Source: Malacoplasma muris
Lineage (GTDB): Bacteria > Bacillota_I > Bacilli_A > Mycoplasmatales > Mycoplasmoidaceae
NCBI RefSeq assembly: GCF_046774425.1
Contig: NZ_CP177248.1
Location: forward strand, 868,001 to 932,000
Length of the DNA: 64,000 nucleotides
Direction: 5' to 3'
The notes under the pieces were generated by a model. That model was not told where the DNA came from and made no database searches. It saw only the letters and a program-made list of their open reading frames with translations. Of this stretch, positions 33,801 through 45,886 are shown one piece after another (the stretch's first letter is position 1; each line of letters begins with the position of its first letter). The position numbers and the translations under genes were made by a program.

Positions 33801-34949
33801 CTATTCAAAGATTTTAACATTATTTATTGTTCTATCTTCCATTATTTCTAATAAATCTAAATCAGATTCATTTTTAATTGCTTTATCAATACTAGGTCTT
33901 GTAATCGGAAACTCAGGAGCAAACATTGAACATATATCTTCATGGTTTGTTATTGATAATTCATATGTATGAATATATTGTGCAATGTTTATTATTTCAT
34001 TTTTATCATATGTTAACAAAGGTCTAAAAACAATTTTATTTTTTAAGACATTATTTATTGCATTAATACTTTCAATTGTTTGACTTGCAACTTGCCCCAA
34101 AGAATCGCCACTACACAAACAATCATAATTATTTTTTATTGCTAATTTTTCAGCTATTCTATAAAAAGATCTCCTCATTAATGTTATTCTGTAATTAACA
34201 TCTTTTGCATGTGATAATTCTCTTTGTATTGCTGTAAAATCAACTATATACAATTTTGGCTTATAAATTTTTCCAGTTAAAACAATTCTATTAATTATTC
34301 CAATAATTTTTTTAATTGTTTTTTGAGTAACTTCGCTAGTTACAAATGTTAAATAATCTACTTTCATCCCCTTTTTTTGCATTAAAAAGGATGACACACA
34401 AGAATCAATTCCACCAGAAATCAATGACAAACAAGAACCATTTAATCCTATTGGTAAACCACCAATACCCTTAGTTTTATTTGAATAGATTATTGATTGA
34501 TTTTTCTTAATTTCTATTCACAAATATGTATTTGGATTATGAACATTTACATGTAAATTTTCAACATTAGATAATAGATATCCAGCAACACTTTTTTTAA
34601 TTTCAATTTGATCTAAAAATCCCTTATATTTTCTTTTAACTTCAATTTTAAAAGTTGAATTTGGACTAACAAAATTCAATGATGCTTTTTTTATCTCTTC
34701 AATATCTGTGTTTATTTCTACTGCTTTTATAATATACAAAACTCCAGGCATATATTTTAAAATACTGATGATATAATTAACATCTGAATTATTACAATAT
34801 ATTTTTAAGTTATCAAAGTTTTTAACAATGTTTATTTTCATGTTGCAAAATGCATTTTTAATATTGTTATATAAAGAATTGATAAAAGATGTTTTATTAT
34901 TTCCTTTTAAAGTTAAATCAGCATACTTAATGTAAATAAATTCACACAT
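33801..34949 (-). CDS. thiI: tRNA 4-thiouridine synthetase ThiI
   Basis: A 382-residue protein with ferredoxin-like and THUMP N-terminal domains (about 1-165) and a PP-loop AMP-binding domain with 'SLISGGIDSCVSSFLM'. It puts s4U at position 8 of tRNAs. No rhodanese domain is attached, as in the Gram-positive form. One TGA (34518-34520) and others are read as Trp. AGGAG stands before the ATG. It begins the thiI-nrnA-dnaE run. Confidence 0.92.
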
Positions 34950-35024
34950 ATTACTCCTAAAACATATTATATAATTTTAATATAAATATCATATTTAAAG
35001 ATAAAGTTTTTTGAGGAATGAATT
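34950..35024. promoter_or_regulatory. Divergent thiI/rpe promoter spacer
   Basis: A 75 bp AT-rich gap. For rpe: TATAAT at 34968-34973 and GAGGAAT before the ATG. For thiI: an AGGAGTAAT ribosome site. -35 boxes are not clear. Confidence 0.4.
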
Positions 35025-35669
35025 ATGAAAATAATTGAGGCATCACTATTAGCAGTTAGCAATAAATATTTTGAATTTCATAAAACAATTAAATCACTAA
35101 TTAAAAATAAAATAAATCATATTCATTATGATGTTATGGATAATATATTTGTCCCTAATGTTGCTTTTAATGGAGAACATTTAAAATTTTTAAAAAGAAA
35201 AGGTTTTAAGATTAGCATACATTTAATGGTTGCTAACCCTAAAATATATGTAGAAAATTATATTAACAAATATAAATTTGATTATCTTACATTTCACTGT
35301 GAAACTATTAGTATTGAAAATGGCATAAAACTAATTAAATACATAAAAGAGCATAATATTAAAGCTGGTATAGCTATAAAACCAAATACTGATATTAGAT
35401 TATATGAAAGTGTTATAAAAGAATGTGACATTATTACAATTATGGGTGTAGAGCCAGGATTTGGTGGACAAAAATATATAGAATCTACAACAGATAAAAT
35501 AAAAAAAATAAAAAAAATGGCTAATAAAAATACTATTTTGCAAATAGATGGTGGAGTGAATTTGGATGTAATAAAACTTCTAAAAAATGATATTGATATG
35601 TTTGTAAGTGGAAGTTTCCTAATCAATAATATCAATAAAATTGAAGAAATTATGAATGCATTAAATTAA
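35025..35669 (+). CDS. rpe: Ribulose-phosphate 3-epimerase
   Basis: A 214-residue TIM-barrel enzyme that interconverts ribulose-5-P and xylulose-5-P in the pentose phosphate pathway. Motifs: 'EASLLAVSNKYFEF', 'HYDVMDNIFVPN', 'IHLMVANP', 'IMGVEPGFGGQKY', 'LQIDGGVN' and 'FVSGSFL'. It has no TGA codon. It stands alone on the plus strand between two minus-strand operons and shares a bidirectional hairpin (35673-35700) at its end. Confidence 0.96.
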   Translation: MKIIEASLLAVSNKYFEFHKTIKSLIKNKINHIHYDVMDNIFVPNVAFNGEHLKFLKRKGFKISIHLMVANPKIYVENYINKYKFDYLTFHCETISIENGIKLIKYIKEHNIKAGIAIKPNTDIRLYESVIKECDIITIMGVEPGFGGQKYIESTTDKIKKIKKMANKNTILQIDGGVNLDVIKLLKNDIDMFVSGSFLINNINKIEEIMNALN

Positions 35670-35672
35670 AAA

Positions 35673-35700
35673 AACTATAATACTTTTAAATATTATAGTT
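35673..35700 (-). terminator. Terminator shared by the polC operon and rpe
   Basis: A 10 bp stem (aactataata/tattatagtt) with an 8-nt loop directly after the stop of each convergent gene. The T-run is on the minus strand (TTTTTTTAATTT), so the eight-gene operon uses it best; for rpe the following DNA is only moderately T-rich. Confidence 0.75.
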
Positions 35701-35701
35701 C

Positions 35702-36547
35702 TTAGATATTTATATTATTTTCTTTTAATCATAAAATATCTTGTTGTGATAATTCAGGACTTAACCCCTCTTTAATGTGATTGTTATATCAATTAATTCC
35801 ATAATCTATTATTTGTTTAAAATTATCTTTATCTAAGTCTAACTTAACAAGTTCTATTGTTCTTTTTGATACATCAAATTTTTCTGGAAAAGCATAATCT
35901 TCCTTTTCTAGAAAAGCTATTGCAAATAATCCTTTTGTGATATTTCTTAAATATAAATACAATGATAATTGCAACTTATATTCATCTGGAATAACAATTT
36001 CATTATTAATATATCACGATTCTTTTTTTTGATTTTTTTGTTTTACTAGTGGTATATCATTTGAATCTTTTTGCATTCTTAATGTTCCATTAACTGTTCT
36101 ATAAACAAAAGAATCAATAGAAGTAGTTTTAATTTCTAGCATTGGCAAATCATTTGAATAATTTACATTACCATTTTTATCCAAAGGTTCTCCATCAGGA
36201 ATTCCACCAAATATTTTATCAGTTTGGAAGAGATCTCACTTAATTTCAAAAGGATTGTATTGCTTATATTTAATATTTGTTTTATCTTCAACATATTTTT
36301 TTATCTTTGGTTCAATAATATTTCCTACTTTTGATAATGTTTCATCCATCTCTTCATAATATAAATTTGTCATGATTGCTCATATTTTAGCTGGAGAAGT
36401 ATACTTATTTTGATTTAAAACAGAGGCAAATCTACTTCCTGTGATTTTTTTAAACTTTAACTTATTTTTTTCAAAATAATCATCAGTTAACTTTATTCTA
36501 TTATCTATAATTATAAAATCTTTATTTTGTTGTGCTTTAAATGGCAT
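35702..36547 (-). CDS. YqaJ-like PD-(D/E)XK nuclease
   Basis: A 281-residue protein resembling YqaJ/lambda-exonuclease recombinases: 'TGSRFASVLNQNKYTSP' near the N-terminus, 'GNIIEPKIKKYVE', an Asp in 'GIPDGEPL', and the signature 'LEIKTTS'. Such nucleases make 3' overhangs for strand annealing. In most bacteria they are phage-borne; here it sits in a housekeeping operon right after ispD (12 bp), so it looks domesticated. Several TGA-Trp codons are present, and the stop touches the terminator. No recT/bet annealing protein is in the window. Confidence 0.65.
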
Positions 36548-36559
36548 ATATACCTCTAA

Positions 36560-37261
36560 TTAAACTCATTTTTTAATAATTGCTTCAGCAATTTTTAAAT
36601 CAGTTTGATATGTAATTTTAAAATTTATTTTTTCACCTAACACATTGTAGATAGGAACATTATTTAAATAGAACATCTTAACAACATCATTCAATTCATG
36701 ATGATTGTCCAACTTCTTGAAATTTGCAATAATATATTTATCAAGTCTAAATGATTGAGGTGTTTGTACTTGATAATATAAACTTCTATTTGGATAATCT
36801 TTTGTGATTCTATTATCAATCACAACAACTGAATCATCAACTGGAAAAACTGTATTAACAACTAAATTAGTGTCTAAAGATTTAATATGTTCTTCAATTA
36901 TTCTTCGATTTACAAAAGCACGAGCCACATCATGAGAAATTATATTTATATTATCAAACTCTTTATAAAATAATTGTTTAATATAATTTATTGCATTATC
37001 TAAGCTTTCTTTTCTTGTCTCTCCGCCAGAACAAACATGTATCTTTTTGTATTTGTTTTGAACATATTCTTTTGTTTTTTCAAATAACTCTTCATTTACT
37101 ACAAGAACAATAATATCAATTAAATCAACATCTAAAAAATTGAAGATTGAGTATTCATATAAATACTTATCTTGTATTTTTATAAATTGTTTATATGTAG
37201 GCATTTTCATTCTTTCACTTTTACCACTACCCAATAAAATTGCTATATTTTTTCTTCTCAT
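36560..37261 (-). CDS. ispD: 2-C-methyl-D-erythritol 4-phosphate cytidylyltransferase
   Basis: A 233-residue nucleotidyltransferase for step 3 of the MEP isoprenoid pathway. The nucleotide motif is 'AILLGSGKSERM' (usually AAGxGxRM), followed by the Lys in 'PTYKQFIKI', 'CSGGETRKESLDNAI' and 'ISHDVARAFV'. TarI (ribitol-5-P cytidylyltransferase) is related, but the dxr gene in the same operon makes IspD more likely. The last two residues are TGA-Trp and Val. It follows polC by 5 bp. Confidence 0.88.
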
Positions 37262-37266
37262 AATTA

Positions 37267-40200
37267 TTACCCAAATAATGTCATTTGACTATCCTCTTCT
37301 AAATGTGATATTACTCCAAGATCAGTAAATTTTTTAAAATGTGTTTTTGTTATTTTTGTTCTATTTAATAAATCTTCTTTTGAAGTAAATGGTTGTTGAT
37401 TTCTAGCTTCAACAATAGATTTAGCAACTGATTCTCCTAATCCATCAATTGTAGAAAAAGGAGCAATTAATGAATTTCCCTCAACAAGAAATTCATTTTC
37501 TAATGATTTATTTAAATCAATATTTTTAATGCTAAATCCTCTTGCAAGCATTTCTAATACTATTTCATATATTTGAATTAAATCAATTTCTTTATTTTTA
37601 ACTAATGCTTTTGTTTTGGGGTTATTCATTCTATTTTTTATATCAACTAATTTATTGTTAATAGCATTTTTACCTTCAAGAATTGTTTCAAGATCAAAAC
37701 AATCTCTTCTTATTGTTAAAAATGATGAATAAAAATGTAAAGGATAATGAATTTTAAATCAAGCAATTTTTCAAGCCATGATTACATATGCTGTTGCATG
37801 AGCTTTTGGATATAAATATGCTATTTTTAAACATGAATCAATATATCAATTTGGTAAATTTTTAGAATTAAGTATTTTAATATATTCTTCAGTTAATCCT
37901 TTTCCCTTTCTAACATCCTCCATTATTTTAAAAGCAGTTAATGATTCTACTCCTTTATTAATTAAATATACCATAATATCATCTCTACAAGAAATAACAT
38001 CAGAAATATTAACACCTTGTTCTTCAATTATATTTTTTGCATTACCTGTTCATACATTTGTACCATGTGATAATCCTGAAATTCGTATTAGATCGGAAAA
38101 TTTTTGAGGTCTAGTTACAAGAAGCATTTCTTTTACAAAATTTGTACCAAACTCCGGAACACCATTTGTTCCAACTTTTAATACTTCATCAACATCAACA
38201 TATTTTAAATTCAAACTTTTTGTTCCACTAAATAAAGCCATAACATCTGTATCATAATTTGGTATATCATCAGAGTTCACTCCTGTTCTTTCAGTTAACA
38301 TTTTAAGAACAGTTGGATTATCATGACCTAAAATATCGAATTTTAATAAACTATCATGTAATGATTCAAAAGCAAAATGAGTAGTATATCAATCTAAAGA
38401 CTTATCATCAGCTGGATAGTTTATAGGTGTAAAATCATAAACACTTAACTCCTTAGGAATAACAATAATACCACCTGGATGCTGTCCAGTTGTTCTCTTT
38501 ACATTCTCACACTTATGTGCAATTCTAGCAATTTCAGCATTTTTAACACCTGATCTCCCAATTGATTCAAAATAAGATTTAACATAACCAAATGCAGTTT
38601 TTGTTGCAACTGTACTTATTGTGCCTGCACGCAACACCTTATCTTTACCGAACATATTTCTAATAAATTCATGTGCTTTTGCTTGATATAATGCAGAAAA
38701 ATTTAAATCAATATCTGGAATTTTATCCCCTTTAAATCCCATAAATGTTTCAAAAGGAATATTATGACCATCTCCAATTAAGGGAAAATTGCAATATGGA
38801 CAATTTTGTTTAGGTAAATCAAAACCACTATCATAATCAGACATAAATTTTAAATATTTACATTTCTTACATAAATAATGAGCAGGGAGTGGATTAACCT
38901 CACTGATATTTATCAATCAAGCTGTAATAGAAGAACCAACAGAACCTCTTGATCCAACAACATATCCATCATCCATAGATTTTTTTACTAATAAATGTGA
39001 AAATCAATATATCATTGAAAAACCATTATTAATTATTGAATCAATTTCATGATTAATTCTATTTAAAATATAATCATTAATTTTTTCACCATATACTTCT
39101 TTTGCTCTATCCCAAATTTTTGATTTTAATTTATCTTCTGCACCTGGAATAGAAGGTGAATATAATTTACTTTTTATTGGTTTTATGTCTTTTTCAAACT
39201 TATTACTTATTTCAATAGTATTGTCAATAACTATTTCTTTTATCAAATCCTTATTATTTAAAAACTTAAATTCATCTAACATTTCATCTGTTGTTCTAAA
39301 ATGCAAATTTGGCATAACATCATTAAAACCATCATATTTATAAAATCTATGCCTTTTTCCACCAATGGATTTTGCATAAACATAAACATTAAAAAATTGT
39401 TTGTCATTTATATCTAAATAATATGTATCTGATGAAGCAACAACTTTTATATTTAATTTTTTAGCACATTTAACAATTCTTTTAGTTGCATTTTCTAAAA
39501 CTTCTTGAGAATATATTTTTCTATGAATGTCATGCAAAAAACAAGATATTGGTGCAATAGTAATAAAATCATAAAATTTTAAAGTTTCTTCTAATTCATA
39601 ATCAGTTCCACAAATTGCTTTTTCAAGCACTTCTCCTTCTGTTGGTGAATTAGAAATTAAAAAATGTTTTCTATTGTCATTTAAAATATGTCTAAATATC
39701 TTAGCAGTTCCATAATAATTATCTGTTAATGATAGAGAAATTAACTCATAGAAATGTTTCATTGAATCAGCTTTTAAACAATAAACTGTTACTCAAGAAC
39801 CACGATTTCTTTCCTTTAATAAGTCATTTTGAAATTTTTCATTAATTTCACTAAGATTAAATATACTTTCCATTTCAAGTTTATTAGCCATTTTGTTTCA
39901 CACTTGTAATAAAAATTCTGAATCCACATCAGCTCTATGTGCTTCATCTTCATTATATTCAATTTTCATTTTTCTACATATACCACCCAATGAATGACTA
40001 TAAATATTTTCATTAAGTGCTCTAGATAACTGCATAGTGTCAATTAAAGGATTTCTTATTATAGGCATATTATTTTCTACTAACTTACAATTTAAAAAAG
40101 GTAAATCAAAACGTATACCATTATGTGCTATTAATATAGAATCGCCTATAAAATCTAATATTTTTATAAGTGCATCTTTTATTTTTGGTGCACCTTCAAC

Positions 40201-41592
40201 ATCTTTATTAAATATTTTTGTAATTGAAGATATATTATCTGGAATATTAATTTCAGGATCAATAAAAAATTGAACTTTATCTACAATTTTACCTTTTTCA
40301 TATTTTATTGCTCCAAATTCAATTATTTTGTCATAATACATTGATAAACCTGTGGTTTCCAAGTCAAATATTACAAAAGAACATTTCGATAATAAAATAT
40401 CTTTTGAATTAACAACTATATCTATTGGGTTGTTAATCATTTCAAATTGTGCACCATAAATTACATCAATATTATATTTTTTTGACAAATGCATTGTTTC
40501 AGGAAATGACTGACAATTTAGTTTGTCAGTTATTGCAACAGTTTTATAACCTAAATCATTCATCTGTTTAAATAATTCTTCAACATTTACAAGACCCTCA
40601 AATGCTGTCATATTTGTATGTGTAATAAGTTCAATTCTTTTTTGTAAGCTATTGTCACTTTTTAAATATTTACTAGGTTTTTCAATAAGCATTAAACTAG
40701 AAATTATTCCAGACAAAGAATTATCATCATAGATATCTACTTGGACATTGATTTTGGTTCTTATTCAATCTCCTTCTTTTAATGAATTTAAAATTTCTTT
40801 TGATAATCCTTTTTCCTTTGGAAAGCCTTTAACAATTATTGAATCTGTATAATCTGTAATATATATTTTATATATTAAAAAATTGTTTCTTGTATTAATG
40901 GATTCTATTTTAAATATTTCACCTTCTATTATTGCTACACTTTGTTCTGGTATTAAATCAAAAATATTTGTAACATTTCCATCAATTTTATTTATGTTTT
41001 TATATTCTTTATAAAATTTAGTATTTGATTTATTACCAATATTATTTTTAAATTTACTAATAATATTAGCTGTTGTATTTTCTTGTTCTTTTTTATAATT
41101 TTGTATATCTTTTGTTTTTACATCTAATTCAAAATCAATATCATCAATATCAAAATCACAAATATCTAAAAAAGATTTTAATTTATTTACATTCTTTTTT
41201 AAAATAAACAATTCATTCTGATTTAAGTATGTGAAATACAAAATGTGATTTTTAATATTTAAAGTTTTTCGTTTTATAATATTAGTTAAAATTACTTTAT
41301 CATCTAAAGAATTATTTTTTAGATAATAAAGTAAATAATCTACAACATTTTCAGAATCAAATTCCACAAATCTATTTTTTATTATAAAATTCAAAGAATT
41401 ATCTAATGATTTAATATTTTCAAGAAGATTTAAATATATTTTAGGTGATATAGGTTTAACAAAAATTATTTCTAAAGTAATATCTCCATTTTTTGATTTA
41501 GTGATTTTAATATCACTACATTCTTTGTATAATTCAAAGTCTTTATTATCAACTAAGTTTATTTTTTCCAAAAAATTTAATACTTTATCCAT
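37267..41592 (-). CDS. polC: DNA polymerase III PolC
   Basis: The main Gram-positive replicative polymerase, 1441 residues. N-terminal domains are followed by a PHP domain split by a DnaQ-like proofreading exonuclease ('FVIFDLETTGLSMYYDK'), a zinc finger ('CKKCKYLKF' and 'CPYCNFP') and the palm 'PDIDLNFSALYQ'. It ends in the helix-hairpin-helix/OB region. Many TGA-Trp codons break the frame in the standard code. rseP is 10 bp upstream and ispD 5 bp downstream, so it is in the eight-gene operon. Confidence 0.97.
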
Positions 41593-41602
41593 ATTAACTC
41601 CG

Positions 41603-42505
41603 TTAAATAATATCAGCTATAATTGATGTAATAAATATATAGATTAAAATTAAAAAACCAATTATAGTAATAATAGTTTCAGCTTTTTTGCTTATTTTGA
41701 ATTTAAATCATTTTTGCAGTGTTTCTATCATAATTTTGTATCCATCTAATGGAGGAATTGGTAGCAAATTATAAATAAATAACATTATGCTAAATAGTGT
41801 CAAAAAATTAAAAATTATTTTAAAAAAATCAAATCCACTTATTCCTTGAAAACCATTTGATGATTGACTAACATTTGCAATGCTACCAAAGACTGTTCCT
41901 ATTCCATTACCCATGAAAACCATATTCTTCAAAAGTGTTAGAAGTGATTGACCAACTTGTACAAATGGATTATCATGTACATTAAATCCAAAATATTGAA
42001 TTAATCAAAAAATAAAAAATGATATTAAATTAAAAAAAACACCACCAAAAAAAATTATATTTTTTTTCCATAATTGAACATCATCCAATAATAAACTATT
42101 TTCTTGCACAGATGACATATACTCATAGTTTGATAAATCTGAATAATATTTTTTATATCTAAAATTCATATATGATTTTGAAAAAAAATTCCCACTTTTT
42201 GATACTAAATTATATCTTTTATCAATACTATCTTTTTGAGATAAATGTTCTACTAATATTTCATTATATAATGTCACAGTTTTTTGGTTATCAATTAATA
42301 CATAAGCCATTAATGGTATTAATCTTAAAGAAACTCTAGTACCTTTTTTGGTTTTCCATTGAAATAATTTTGGTCCAATTCCAATAGAAAACTCTTTTAC
42401 ATTTACTTTAAAAATTTTTGCAAATGTAAAATGCCCTAATTCATGGATAGTCATTCCAATTAATATAGATATTAAAATTAATACAACTAAAATAAATGTA
42501 ATCAT
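41603..42505 (-). CDS. rseP: RIP site-2 metalloprotease
   Basis: A 300-residue membrane protease. The zinc motif HExxH is in 'IHELGHFTFAKIFKV' of the first helix, and the distal Asp lies in 'LPIPPLDGYKIM' near the third helix. It cleaves transmembrane segments of signal peptides or regulators. A central soluble part (about 50-140) stands where PDZ domains lie in other RseP, but PDZ is not obvious. TGA codons at 42005 and 41708 are read as Trp. It lies between dxr and polC, as in many Firmicutes (dxr-rseP-proS-polC). Confidence 0.9.
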
Positions 42506-42516
42506 TTAAAAATTTC

Positions 42517-43596
42517 CTAAAACTTAGATAATATATATTGTTTAATTATACTATTCAATATAAATATATCTTTTATATTATTTATTTTTTGATTACTAAA
42601 ATCATTAATAGCCAAAGAAATGATAGGTATAATTTGATTAAACTTAATTTTTTTATTTTTAAATAATTCAATTGCAGCATCATTTGCAGCATTAATAATT
42701 ACAGGCAAAACTCTATCATCATTCTTAATAATATATTTTGCTCATTTAATAGGTAGTCACTTATTTTCATCAATATAATCAAAAGAAAGATTTAGTTTTT
42801 CAAAAGATAATTTTTCAATAATTGGAACTTTAGATTTAAATTTCGATATAGCCAATTCAATAGCTAATTTCATGTCAGCAATTGACATTTGTGCATGTAC
42901 ACTATTGTCTGAAAATTCTATCATTGAATGAACAATTGACTGTGGATGATAAATAGCTTCAATATTTTTAATATTAAACATATAATATGCTTCAATCATT
43001 TCAAAGCACTTATTCATTAATGTTGCAGAATCAATTGAAATTTTGTATCCCATCTTTCAATTAGGATGATTTTTTGCTTCATAAAAAGAAACATTATTTA
43101 GCTCATGAATTTCTTTATTATAAAAAGGTCCACCACTTGCAGTTAATAATAATTTATTAATTCTTTTATTCTTCATTAAGTCATAAATAGCACAGTGTTC
43201 AGAATCTATTGGAAAAATATTAACTCCTTGTGCTTTTGCTATTTCTTTTATTTTTCAACCTGCTAGAACATATGACTCTTTATTTGCTAAAGCTAAATCA
43301 ATTTTATTTAATATTGTTTTTAAAGTGATTTCTAGTCCAGCAAATCCAGATATAGCATTTATTACTAAATCTGGTTTAGTTTTTTCAAATAATTGATCAA
43401 TAGTTTTTACAGTATTTAAAGCTGTTACTTTACTACTAAAAACATCAATATCATATTTTAATGATTTAATAATTTTTTGCATTTGAGAAATGTTGCTATG
43501 AAATGAACAACCAACAATTTTATGCCCCAATTTTCTTACAACATTAATTGATTGAATACCAATTGATCCAGTTGCTCCAAATATTAATATATTCAT
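42517..43596 (-). CDS. dxr: 1-deoxy-D-xylulose 5-phosphate reductoisomerase
   Basis: A 359-residue NADPH enzyme making MEP, the committed step of the non-mevalonate isoprenoid pathway. NADPH loop 'IFGATGSIGIQS', 'NKESYVLAG', metal ligands in 'PIDSEHCAI', 'LLTASGGPF', 'HPNWKMG', 'MNKCFEMIEAY' and 'YHPQSIVHSMIEF' are all present. Three TGA codons are read as Trp. With ispD in the same operon, the pathway appears complete in this organism. Many mycoplasmas lack it; M. penetrans has it. Confidence 0.95.
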
Positions 43597-43601
43597 TTCT
43601 A

Positions 43602-44486
43602 TTAACCTCTAACCATTTTTAGTTCATTATACTTCTTTGTCAAAAATATGTTATTTGATAATCTATAATATGTATTTTGTTTTTTAGAAAATATAAAATC
43701 AATTATTTGATTAATTTTATTTCTATTTATTCTAGAAATAAAATTATTAGAAAGGTATTTATACACCATGTGATATTGATAAAAATAAGCCTTTTCTAAA
43801 ATATAACTTAAATCAAAATTTTTACTCTTTCAAAGCAAATAATATTTATTAATTTCTAAATCATATGGTGCATTTAACTCATTATATGAATTTATATAAT
43901 TAACTAATTTTCTAAATGTATTTTCATCTAAAATTCCTAATAATTTTCTATGTATATTTCGTTGATATATATCTTTTGAATTTGTAGAATCAATCATATA
44001 TTGGATTGAATTTGCATCACAATATTTTTGAAGTAATGCTTTTGGAAAATTAATTAAAGGTCTTATAATTCTAATATTTTTGTAATAACTTATTTTTTTT
44101 ATTCCTAAAAACATATTTTTTTTATTGGATAAAATTTGAGAATATGCTGTTTCAAGAAAATCATTATAATTATGCGCAACAATAACATCAATTAATCCAT
44201 AAATTTTTGCTATTTGATTAAAAAAATTATATCTAATTCTTCTACATTGATCTTGATAATTATTATAAGGATATTTACTATAAATTTCTTCAGTAACATC
44301 AAGAATGTGTAATTTTACATTGTGCTTTTTACAATATTCTTTAACAATTTTTTGATCAATATGTGTATCATCCCTATCATGGTAATTTACAAAACAAACA
44401 GCTTTTATCCTATCACGATAAATATCCAACATACACATAGAATCTGGACCGCCTGAAACTGCAGCAATAAATAATTTTTCCTTCAT
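43602..44486 (-). CDS. tilS: tRNA(Ile)-lysidine synthetase
   Basis: A 294-residue PP-loop enzyme that attaches lysine to C34 of tRNA-Ile(CAU). The P-loop is 'AAVSGGPDSMCML', with 'HDRDDTHIDQ', 'DQCRRIRYNFF' and 'NDFLETAY' (family: HHxDDqxET). The C-terminal substrate domain is shorter than in E. coli TilS. The ATG at 44486 is placed 9 nt after AAGGTG; GTG at 44495 is possible. It lies between pth and dxr. Confidence 0.88.
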
Positions 44487-44496
44487 AACAAACACC

Positions 44497-45072
44497 TTAT
44501 ATTAAATTATATTTACTTATCACATTGTCAAAATTACTAGTCTCAACAAAATCTATTGCAGCTTGTGATGCATTATCAATAGACTTTTCTACAAATGCTA
44601 AATCTTTAATATCAAATTTTGATAAAACATAATTTGCTAAATTTTTATTTGTGGGTTTTCCAATACCAATTCTTATTCTTTTTATATTCTCAGTACCCAA
44701 TAAACTAATAATATTTTTCATACCATTTTGTCCACCAGAACTTCCTTTTGATTTAACTCTTATTAATCCAATGTTTGTATCTATATCATCATAAATTATT
44801 ATTATATTATCAATACTAATTTTAAAAAAATTAACAATATTTTTTACACATTCTCCAGATAAGTTCATATATGTTAGTGGTTTACATAAAATAATTTCTT
44901 TATTATTTTTATATGATATTTTTGTAAATAATCCATTAAACTTTTCTTTATCTAATTTAACTTGCATTTTATTGCAAATTTTATCTATAGTTCTAAAACC
45001 AACATTATGTTTGGTCATCTCATATTCAAAACCAGGATTTCCCAAACCAACTATTAAATAAACATTATTCAT
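44497..45072 (-). CDS. pth: Peptidyl-tRNA hydrolase
   Basis: A 191-residue enzyme that frees tRNA from stalled peptides. The catalytic His is in 'TKHNVGF', with 'VGLGNPG', 'PLTYMNLSG', 'IIYDDIDTNIG' and 'GSSGGQNGMKNI'. No TGA codon. It overlaps the upstream ORF by 8 bp and is 10 bp ahead of tilS. Confidence 0.97.
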   Translation of the reverse strand: MNNVYLIVGLGNPGFEYEMTKHNVGFRTIDKICNKMQVKLDKEKFNGLFTKISYKNNKEIILCKPLTYMNLSGECVKNIVNFFKISIDNIIIIYDDIDTNIGLIRVKSKGSSGGQNGMKNIISLLGTENIKRIRIGIGKPTNKNLANYVLSKFDIKDLAFVEKSIDNASQAAIDFVETSNFDNVISKYNLI

Positions 45073-45544
45073 TGTTGCTCTTTAGATTTAACCCAAACAT
45101 TTTAATTGCAACCAAAAACAAGTTTTGTGCTCTTGTCACAGATATTGGAAAATTTTCTGTATTTAATATTTTTGTATTATATTTATTAACTAAATAATCT
45201 AAATTTGTTTTCTTAAAATGTAAATCAACAGCACCTTGTGAAACATCATATATATGATTATTAAAATCTTCATTAAAATATTCTTGATAATATTTTTTTA
45301 ATAATGCAACATCATATCCATTATCATTTTTTAAAATAATTTTCTTATCCTTTAATATTGGATAAAACGCTTTTAATGCATCATATAAACTTACAGAATT
45401 TCAAGATTCTTTTATATCATTTTTTACATATCTTGTTAAAAATTTAAATTTATTTTTATATCAAAATACAGCAGATATTTGCTGAATAACTATGTTGTTG
45501 CCGACAATTGTTTTTACCATGTACAAAGAAACTGTATCCTTCAT
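45065..45544 (-). CDS. Unknown protein, possibly a degenerate DnaQ-like exonuclease
   Basis: A 159-residue protein that starts the eight-gene operon, with TGA codons read as Trp, so not seen with the standard code. No catalytic motif is intact, but the layout follows DEDDh exonucleases: an N-terminal strand ending 'VIQQISAVFWY' (ExoI motif 'I.qIgAv'), 'ILKNDNGYDVALLKKYY' (ExoII 'vahNa.FD..fL') and 'PISVTRAQNLFLV' (ExoIII 'HrAl.Da.a'). The DxE of motif I is missing. It could be a structural or RNA-binding derivative. ATG at 45544 has AAAGGATAGAGG upstream. The fold is inferred by eye. Confidence 0.6.
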
Positions 45545-45604
45545 TTTACTATACCTCTATCCTTTTAATTAACATTTTAATAATTATAAAATATGCAATG
45601 GAAT

Positions 45605-45880
45605 TTAAATTACAAAAACAAAAAAACAACGAAAGATATTCCACTAGGGCGATCATCCCAGCTTCATAAAATCCGTTGTTAGAAAAATCTCGAAGATTTT
45701 TTGCCCCCAATGTTAGCTACGCATTGAAGGTTTGTTCTACCACAACAGTGATATCCAATATGATCAAATCTTGAATAAACACCATTGTTTAAAAACAGGT
45801 GGATTAATTCCATTGCATAACTTTATATAAAGAGCGATCGAGTACAATTTAGTTTAAAGTTATTTAACTTGCTAACCCTA
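45605..45880 (-). ncRNA. Putative independent structured RNA of unknown family
   Basis: A stretch with clearly higher G/C content than its surroundings and no ORF. A very good promoter precedes it (-35 TTTACA 45910-45915, 17 bp, -10 TATACT 45887-45892). It ends in an AACAACG/CGTTGTT stem followed by T7 and more T on the minus strand. Inside are hairpins: AAAAATCT-TCG-AGATTTTT (about 45682-45700), CAATG/CATTG (about 45707-45725), CTTTATATAAAG, and a long-range GTTAGC/GCTAAC pairing. It lacks the RNase P core (GAGGAAAGUCC) and the tmRNA tRNA-like end and TPsiC, so I do not name it. Size (about 275 nt) is like those RNAs. Confidence 0.6.
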
Positions 45881-45886
45881 CATATA

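Noticed and set aside
45605..45880. RNase P RNA, tmRNA, SRP RNA or T-box
   Set aside because: The conserved cores (GAGGAAAGUCC; TPsiC arm and CCA end; GGUCAGGUCC-type loop; UGGNACCGCG) are not found on either strand, although GGATGATCGCC loosely recalls part of RNase P.
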